DNA from: Bacilli bacterium
GTDB taxonomy: Bacteria > Bacillota_I > Bacilli_A > Haloplasmatales > Haloplasmataceae
Length of the DNA: 10,781 bases
Assembly: GCA_012513195.1 (NCBI GenBank)
Contig: JAAZCR010000199.1
Location: forward strand, 1 to 10,781
Reading direction: 5' to 3'
Shown here piece by piece: positions 7,035 to 10,781 of this stretch. Numbering within the stretch: the first letter of the stretch is position 1; each line of letters opens with the position of its first letter. A model generated the notes under the pieces. That model searched no databases. It was given only the letters and a program-made list of their open reading frames with translations, and was not told the origin of the DNA. Both the position numbers and the translations under genes were made by a program.

Positions 7035-7088
7035 CCATAAGTTTGTTAAACATATATTATATTATAGCACATTATAACAGACTTATGG
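7035..7088. repeat. 14-bp inverted repeat bracketing the rhomboid promoter and touching its RBS
   Basis: CCATAAGTTTGTTA (7035-7048) and TAACAGACTTATGG (7075-7088) are inverted copies with one mismatch, 26 bases apart. The spacer holds one extended -10. On the minus-strand transcript the 3' arm includes the first two Gs of the rhomboid GGAGGT, so a read-through RNA could fold over the ribosome binding site. Confidence 0.7.
7061..7079 (-). promoter_or_regulatory. Tandem extended -10 boxes before the rhomboid gene
   Basis: On the minus strand TGC-TATAAT (7061-7069) and TGT-TATAAT (7071-7079) are two perfect extended -10 elements 10 bases apart. Neither has a good -35 at 16-18 bases. Either could start a short transcript for the rhomboid gene independent of the upstream operon. 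Confidence 0.55.
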
Positions 7089-7106
7089 CACAAATATCTA
7101 TACCTT

Positions 7107-7472
7107 TTATTCGACATTCTCCATAGTCCGTGAACTTATAATATTAACATTAGTGTTTAGTACATTAGCGATGATAACTTCTCCAGCTTTAACAGGTGCT
7201 TTTACCTCAACATTTTCTAGGACTTTCATGACATCAAAAAGCATTTCTTTAGGTAATTCTTTATCAGTAACTACTGGTAAGCGTGGATAAAGTGCTCCTT
7301 TAATCTTGACGGTAGAAGTTAATTTTCGTACAGGATGAGTAATTTCTTTAATACCATAATCAACTCCGCGTTTACAGAAGTTACCTTGAACATTATAGGT
7401 ATCATTTTCTTTAGTAACGGTAATACGACAGCCACGGGGACATATTGTACAAATGGTTTCTAATCTATTCAT
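7107..7472 (-). CDS. DUF1667 cysteine-motif protein of the Glp-type operon
   Basis: A 121-residue protein with the DUF1667 N-terminal motif Cys8-x2-Cys11-Pro-x-Gly-Cys15 and a further Cys33 in NFCKRG. Four cysteines in this spacing suggest a metal or Fe-S site, which is inference. The C-terminal half (about 60-115) contains YPRLPVVTDKELPKEMLFDVM and a Val-Lys-Ala-Pro-Val-Lys-Ala-Gly-Glu-Val stretch typical of the family. No membrane segment is seen. DUF1667 genes are characteristically found beside GlpA-like and pyridine-nucleotide oxidoreductase genes, as here. The start overlaps the end of the preceding gene by 8 bases (ATGAATAG) and has GAGGTGAG (7478-7485) upstream. It is probably a small redox or assembly subunit of the same complex. 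No terminator separates it from the rhomboid gene. Confidence 0.88.
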   Translation of the reverse strand: MNRLETICTICPRGCRITVTKENDTYNVQGNFCKRGVDYGIKEITHPVRKLTSTVKIKGALYPRLPVVTDKELPKEMLFDVMKVLENVEVKAPVKAGEVIIANVLNTNVNIISSRTMENVE

Positions 7473-8700
7473 CGATTCTCACCTCGAAGGTAATATTACC
7501 TGTATCTTTAAATAAAGATTTGTTTAAAGTAATGGTTTCCATTTCGGATGGTAATAAGAATAATTTTTTCATTTCTTTAAGTACTTGATTGTTTTGTTTT
7601 ATGATTAATGTTCCTTTATCAATGGGTTTAGTGACGCGATACTTAAACATTACATCTTCATCACTGTTTATCTTAATTTGATTAGGTATAATGTAACGTA
7701 CATTATGTTGGGGAACGATATCGATAATAGGATTATTATCATGACTGTATTTAGCAGCATGTTTACCTGCATCGTAACTTTCTAAACTTACATAATCAAC
7801 TAAATCATGAACATGTAATGCATTTCCACAGGCAAAAATACCAGGAATAGAAGTTTCATAGGTATCTATTACTTTAATGCCTTTGGTGTAAGGATTAAGT
7901 TCTACTTTTTGATCAGTTAAGAGTTTAATTTCAGGAATTAACCCTACCGAAAGCAATAAAGTATCACAGTCAAAGACCTTTTCAGTTCCAGGAATGGGTT
8001 GAAACTTATCATCAACTTGAGCAATGGTTACTTGTTCTAAGCGACCATTACCTTTAACATCCACAACAGTATGGCTTAAATATAAAGGTATATTGAAGTC
8101 AATTAAGCATTGAACGATGTTACGTTTAAGTCCATTAGAATATGGCATGATTTCCGCCACACCAAGAACTACTGCACCTTCTAGTGTCAAGCGACGTGCC
8201 ATGATTAAACCGATATCACCAGAACCAAGGATAAATACTTTTTTACCTACCAAATAGCCACCCATGTTTAGATAACGTTGGGCAAGTCCAGCCGTAACGA
8301 TACCAGCAAGTCGTTTACCAGGAATGTCAATTTGGTAGCGGGTTCTTTCTCGACAACCAGTTGCCAAAACTACTGATTTAGCTTTGACAATTTGATAACC
8401 TTCTTTACTATTTATATAATGAACTTCTTTATCAGGAGTAATCTTAACACACATTGTATCTAGTTTAACGTCTAAATCATAATTCTTTAGTTTTTCTTGA
8501 AGTCTTTCCGCATATCCTGGACCTGTTAATTCTTCTTTAAAGTAATGCATACCAAATCCATTATGGATACATTGATTTAAGATTCCACCTAATTCTTTGT
8601 CTTTTTCAATAATCATTACTTTTTGGGCACCATTTTCTAATGCACCTAGAGCTGCGCTCATACCCGCAGCACCACCACCAATGATGCATACATCAATCAT
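7465..8700 (-). CDS. FAD/NAD(P)-dependent oxidoreductase subunit
   Basis: A 411-residue pyridine-nucleotide-disulfide-type flavoprotein that would move electrons between its partner dehydrogenase and NAD(P) or another carrier. From the ATG at 8700 it has the FAD site GGGAAG (8-13), ATGCRERTR (113-121), a second Rossmann site GSGDIG (159-164) for NAD(P), and the FAD-binding ACGN (290-293). The NQCIHNGFGMHYFKEELTG stretch (42-60) is typical of oxidoreductases paired with GlpA-like proteins. There is no CxxC disulfide centre. About 90 C-terminal residues beyond the flavin core are poorly recognisable. An upstream TTG at 8724 would add eight residues, but AAGGAGGG (8708-8715) lies inside them with 7-base spacing to this ATG, so ATG 8700 is preferred. 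It overlaps the genes on both sides by 8 bases, indicating coupled translation. Confidence 0.9.
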   Translation of the reverse strand: MIDVCIIGGGAAGMSAALGALENGAQKVMIIEKDKELGGILNQCIHNGFGMHYFKEELTGPGYAERLQEKLKNYDLDVKLDTMCVKITPDKEVHYINSKEGYQIVKAKSVVLATGCRERTRYQIDIPGKRLAGIVTAGLAQRYLNMGGYLVGKKVFILGSGDIGLIMARRLTLEGAVVLGVAEIMPYSNGLKRNIVQCLIDFNIPLYLSHTVVDVKGNGRLEQVTIAQVDDKFQPIPGTEKVFDCDTLLLSVGLIPEIKLLTDQKVELNPYTKGIKVIDTYETSIPGIFACGNALHVHDLVDYVSLESYDAGKHAAKYSHDNNPIIDIVPQHNVRYIIPNQIKINSDEDVMFKYRVTKPIDKGTLIIKQNNQVLKEMKKLFLLPSEMETITLNKSLFKDTGNITFEVRIDE

Positions 8701-10129
8701 TATTGGTCCCTCCTTTTTCCGCAAGTAAAAAATTTGATCCTGGGTTATTTAGTAGTATGTCTAGTTTCCGCATTCCAGTTTCCCGGGCAATTATATCTAG
8801 TACTAATGCTTGACAAAATCCACCTTGACATCTACCAGCACCTGGTCTTAAGTAGCGTTTAATGCCATCAATGGTATTTATCTTTAATGGACTGTGAATC
8901 GCATCGATGATTTCGCCTTCGGTGATATGTTCACAGCGGCATATAATCTTACCATATTTAGGATTTTGTTTAACTAGTTCATTAATTTCTTCTTGAGTTT
9001 TTTCCATTATCATTTGACGCTTAAATGGTTTAATATGATAATTATCTCTTAATTTCACATCAAACTTTTCTAAAATCATATCACGGACCATTTTACCAAT
9101 GGCAGGTGCCGCTGATAAGCCTGGCGATTCTATACCTACTAATTCGATAAAATCTGGCACATCTACAAGTTCTCTAATGATGAAATCGCCATAATTAGTC
9201 TTAGGGCGTATACCAGAGAACTCGCGAATTACATATTCATAAGGTACATTATTTGCCATTTTATTGACATAATCTTTGACTTGTTTTAATCCATCTTTGG
9301 TTACTTCGTCATTTTTATTTGATGGTACAGTTTCACTAGTTGGCCCGAGCAAGATATTTCCATGAATGGTTGGGACAATTAAAATCCCCTTACCTAATTT
9401 AGTTGGAGTAGGATAGATAACTCTATCAACAAAGTTGGTATCACGATCAAGTACGTAATATTGTCCTCTAGTATATATCATTTCATAATCTGGTGTTGAT
9501 ACCATTCTTGTGATATTAATGGCTTGTAATCCTGCTGCATTAATGACATACTTACTCATGTATTCACCTTGATTAGTGGTTACTTTAAACAAGCCATTTT
9601 CTTTTTTTATAGATTTAACTTCATTATTCAACCGCAGTTCTAATCCATTCACAATCGCATTCTCTAATATCGCAAAAACAACATCCCATGGTGCTAGAAT
9701 ACCAGTAGTAGGGGCATATAAAGCCATCCGTATGTTTACACTTAAGTTTGGTTCAAGTTTACGTGCTTCATCACCAGTAATGAGATGTGTTTCTACACCG
9801 TTAATCTTTCCTCTTTCATGTAATATATACAGTTCTTTCTCTTCTTCATCATTTAACGCAACCGTTAATGAACCTGTACGTTTAAAAGGTATATTTAATG
9901 TTTTGGTTAATTCATCATACAATTTATTTCCTTCGACATTAAGGCGTGCCTTTAGTGTCCCAGGTTTTGGGTCATAACCAGGATGTATTATGGCACTATT
10001 AGCTTTAGTCACGCCACTTGCGACTTCATTATTCTTTTCTAATAAAAGTATCTTCAAGTTATATGGCATAAGATAATGAACTACACAAGCACCTACAATA
10101 CCAGAACCAATCACAATTATGTCATACAT
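8693..10129 (-). CDS. glpA: GlpA-like FAD dehydrogenase with fused BFD [2Fe-2S] domain
   Basis: A DAO-family flavoprotein related to anaerobic glycerol-3-phosphate dehydrogenase, which oxidises glycerol 3-phosphate to dihydroxyacetone phosphate. The 478 residues show an N-terminal FAD Rossmann motif GSGIVG (8-13), the ASGVTKANSAIIHPGYDP region (37-54), and VINAAG (195-200). FSGIRPK (304-310) and GIESPGLSAAPAIG (332-345) complete the flavin and substrate core. A C-terminal BFD-like [2Fe-2S] domain has Cys397-x-Cys399 and Cys434-x4-Cys439. GGAG (10135-10138) lies 5 bases before the ATG. It leads a three-gene operon with 8-base overlaps. A promoter and a leader terminator precede it. Glycerol 3-phosphate is the likeliest substrate, but 2-hydroxyacids or amino acids are possible for this superfamily, and no glpK or glpF lies in the window to settle it. 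Confidence 0.88.
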   Translation of the reverse strand: MYDIIVIGSGIVGACVVHYLMPYNLKILLLEKNNEVASGVTKANSAIIHPGYDPKPGTLKARLNVEGNKLYDELTKTLNIPFKRTGSLTVALNDEEEKELYILHERGKINGVETHLITGDEARKLEPNLSVNIRMALYAPTTGILAPWDVVFAILENAIVNGLELRLNNEVKSIKKENGLFKVTTNQGEYMSKYVINAAGLQAINITRMVSTPDYEMIYTRGQYYVLDRDTNFVDRVIYPTPTKLGKGILIVPTIHGNILLGPTSETVPSNKNDEVTKDGLKQVKDYVNKMANNVPYEYVIREFSGIRPKTNYGDFIIRELVDVPDFIELVGIESPGLSAAPAIGKMVRDMILEKFDVKLRDNYHIKPFKRQMIMEKTQEEINELVKQNPKYGKIICRCEHITEGEIIDAIHSPLKINTIDGIKRYLRPGAGRCQGGFCQALVLDIIARETGMRKLDILLNNPGSNFLLAEKGGTNND

Positions 10130-10155
10130 GTTTACTCCGTCCTTTCTGTTGAATT

Positions 10156-10201
10156 AAAAAAAGCCAAAAAAGACTTAATAATATAAGTCCTTTTGGCTTT
10201 T
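10156..10201 (-). terminator. Intrinsic terminator in the leader of the glpA-like operon
   Basis: On the minus strand AAAAGCCAAAAGGACTTA (10184-10201) pairs with 10159-10177 through 18 pairs, with one G-U and one bulged U, around a 6-base loop. A run of seven Ts (10156-10162) ends it. It lies after the promoter at 10242-10270 and only about 18 bases before the GGAG of the glpA-like gene. It therefore sits inside that operon's own leader and would stop transcription unless relieved. No upstream minus-strand gene is visible for it to terminate. Confidence 0.8.
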
Positions 10202-10241
10202 CTCTCATTCTCTTGCCCTAAGTATTAACTTTTTCGTTGTT

Positions 10242-10270
10242 ATTATATCACAAAGTTTGTAAAAAGTGAA
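10242..10270 (-). promoter_or_regulatory. Promoter of the glpA-like operon
   Basis: On the minus strand TTCACT (10265-10270), 17 bases, then TATAAT (10242-10247), with TGA upstream for an extended -10. Transcription would start near 10235, giving a leader of about 105 bases that contains the terminator at 10156-10201. Confidence 0.75.
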
Positions 10271-10284
10271 TTAATTAATACATA

Positions 10285-10322
10285 TAATCCTAGTTTGATA
10301 CAAATATCACAAATTAGGATTA
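10285..10322. repeat. Inverted repeat upstream of the glpA-like promoter
   Basis: TAATCCTAGTTTGATA (10285-10300) and its near-complement (10305-10322) form a hairpin with a CAAA loop, one mismatch and two unpaired bases. It ends 15 bases upstream of the -35. No T-run follows on either strand, so an operator is likelier than a terminator. The right arm also carries ATATCACAAA, repeated at 10245-10254 over the -10. Confidence 0.5.
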
Positions 10323-10560
10323 CTTATTAGAAGTAATATTTATATTAGGAGTCTTATGTAAGCAATCAATATTTAGTAATGTTTTAACTTGTTAAGTTAT
10401 ATGTATAATAATTGTTAAATTATGAATAAAGAATTCTTAGAATTTTATTACTAAAATAATTAGTAGATAAATAAACCTTGTTTTAATTGATCTATAACTT
10501 CAACTCATATAGCATCACAGAAATACATTGAATACCACATGTTTCAATACTTGTTTCATA
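10323..10560. other. A+T-rich stretch without a recognisable gene
   Basis: No coding frame with a ribosome binding site was found here. It contains short perfect palindromes, for example TAACTT-GTT-AAGTTA (10385-10399) and ATTACTT-ATTAG-AAGTAAT (10319-10337). Short A+T palindromes are expected by chance in such composition. Together with the flanking sequence it forms 580 bases beyond the last supported gene. Confidence 0.45.
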
Positions 10561-10619
10561 TATTAAAGTTAAGAGTTAGTTCTCTTAGTATAGAAATATT
10601 AATATTATTATATTATAAT
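10559..10619 (+). promoter_or_regulatory. Two alternative promoters for the right-edge structured RNA
   Basis: TAGAAA (10591-10596), 17 bases, TATAAT (10614-10619) would start RNA near 10627, exactly at the GG that opens the three-way junction. Alternatively TATATT (10559-10564), without a clear -35, would start near 10571 and include the attenuator segment at 10570-10588. The sequence does not decide between them. Confidence 0.45.
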
Positions 10620-10626
10620 TATAATT

Positions 10627-10753
10627 GGAAGTGTAGTTACATATTGTGAACCTCGAGTTCGTAAAAACGATTATACTTTAGTTTATATAATCGTCTACAC
10701 TTCCCTTTGTTAGTACGAGCTAAGAGAACGATGACTCTTAGCTTTTCTTTTTT
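10627..10753 (+). ncRNA. Candidate structured leader or small RNA: three-way junction plus terminator
   Basis: P1 is a perfect 10-bp stem, GGAAGTGTAG (10627-10636) with CTACACTTCC (10695-10704). Inside it, hairpin P2 pairs 10644-10651 with 10657-10664 (8 pairs, two G-U) around CUCGA. Hairpin P3 pairs ACGATTATA (10667-10675) perfectly with 10686-10694 around a 10-base loop. Junction strands are 7, 2 and 0 bases. A terminator follows at 10718-10753. An upstream segment, GTTCTCTTAG (10579-10588), complements the terminator's 5' arm (10720-10729) over 10 bp and could act as an antiterminator. The layout is that of a riboswitch or attenuator, or of a terminated small RNA. I see no consensus of purine, TPP, SAM, T-box, c-di-GMP or hammerhead RNAs. 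The downstream gene is outside the window. Confidence 0.5.
10718..10753 (+). terminator. Strong terminator of the structured RNA
   Basis: AGCTAAGAG (10718-10726) pairs perfectly with CTCTTAGCT (10735-10743) around an 8-base loop, followed by a T-rich tail (TTTTCTTTTTT, 10743-10753). The orientation of the T-run shows that the RNA is read on the plus strand. Confidence 0.85.
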
Positions 10754-10773
10754 ATATGGATATAAAAAAGAAA
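10744..10773. repeat. Perfect A+T palindrome formed by the terminator tail
   Basis: TTTCTTTTTTATAT (10744-10757), two bases, then its exact complement (10760-10773). Each arm is 14 bp. It starts within the T-tail of the terminator and ends 8 bases before the window edge. Confidence 0.7.
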
Positions 10774-10781
10774 GTCTATAA

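Noticed and set aside
8693..8700. TGA read as tryptophan (Mycoplasma code)
   Set aside because: Reading through the glpA-like TGA gives an unnatural Trp/Cys-rich run out of frame with the next gene, and all conserved Trp residues in the window use TGG.
8701..8724. Upstream TTG start at 8724 for the FAD/NAD(P) oxidoreductase
   Set aside because: The added codons contain the AAGGAGGG site of the ATG at 8700, and the flavin motif begins at its usual distance from that ATG.
9576..9977. Long open frame on the plus strand opposite the glpA-like gene
   Set aside because: It has no family resemblance or ribosome binding site, and the opposite strand is a clearly conserved dehydrogenase. The same applies to the frames at 643-825, 1315-1506, 1670-1951, 4745-4996 and 5518-5712.
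10627..10704. Structured region as a tRNA or tRNA-like gene
   Set aside because: It has a long acceptor-like stem, but no GGTTCGA-type T arm, no D-loop GG, no anticodon arm of proper size, and only two inner hairpins on either strand.
10627..10753. Hammerhead ribozyme, because of the three-way junction and a GATGA-like motif
   Set aside because: The core CUGAUGA and the GAAA junction strand are missing. The ACGATGAC is in the terminator loop, outside the junction.

Overview
The window is A+T-rich bacterial DNA with typical low-G+C Gram-positive signals: strong AAGGAGG-type ribosome binding sites, extended -10 promoters, hairpin plus T-run terminators and a perfect CIRCE operator. Trp is encoded by TGG, and the single in-frame TGA that matters (end of the glpA-like gene) can only be a stop, so the standard bacterial code applies and Mycoplasma/Spiroplasma-type decoding is excluded. 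A Bacillota or a standard-code Mollicutes-allied lineage fits; the species cannot be named from sequence alone. No insertion sequence, prophage, CRISPR array, tRNA or rRNA was seen.

Layout. Positions 1-456 (minus) hold the N-terminal membrane part of a protein cut by the left edge, probably a sensor kinase or GGDEF-type signalling protein. 691-1116 (minus) is a small heat-shock protein behind a CIRCE operator. Diverging from it, 1317-3227 (plus) is a two-gene unit: an M29 metallo-aminopeptidase and a TIGR00266/AIM24-family protein, closed by a terminator. An apparently gene-free stretch of about 400 bases follows. 3654-5660 (minus) is a membrane-bound LTA-synthase-like phosphoglycerol transferase whose best start is a GTG. 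Diverging from it, 5870-6358 (plus) is a soluble PgpA/YutG-type phosphatidylglycerophosphatase. One terminator hairpin separates it from a convergent rhomboid protease (6402-7025, minus).

7107-10129 (minus) is a tightly overlapped three-gene operon: a GlpA-like FAD dehydrogenase with a fused C-terminal [2Fe-2S] BFD domain, a second FAD/NAD(P) oxidoreductase, and a DUF1667 cysteine protein. Together they look like a non-canonical multi-subunit glycerol-3-phosphate (or related substrate) dehydrogenase. Its leader has a good promoter followed by an intrinsic terminator just before the ribosome binding site, so attenuation or antitermination is likely.

The last 580 bases have no supported gene. 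They contain inverted repeats and, at 10570-10753, a candidate structured RNA on the plus strand: a three-way junction (10627-10704) followed by a strong terminator, with an upstream segment able to pair with the terminator's 5' arm. This has the architecture of a riboswitch or attenuator for a gene beyond the right edge, and I could not match it to a class I know. It is the best candidate here for something undescribed.

A shared theme is glycerol-phosphate chemistry: PgpA makes phosphatidylglycerol, LTA synthases consume it, and the GlpA-like complex would oxidise glycerol 3-phosphate.
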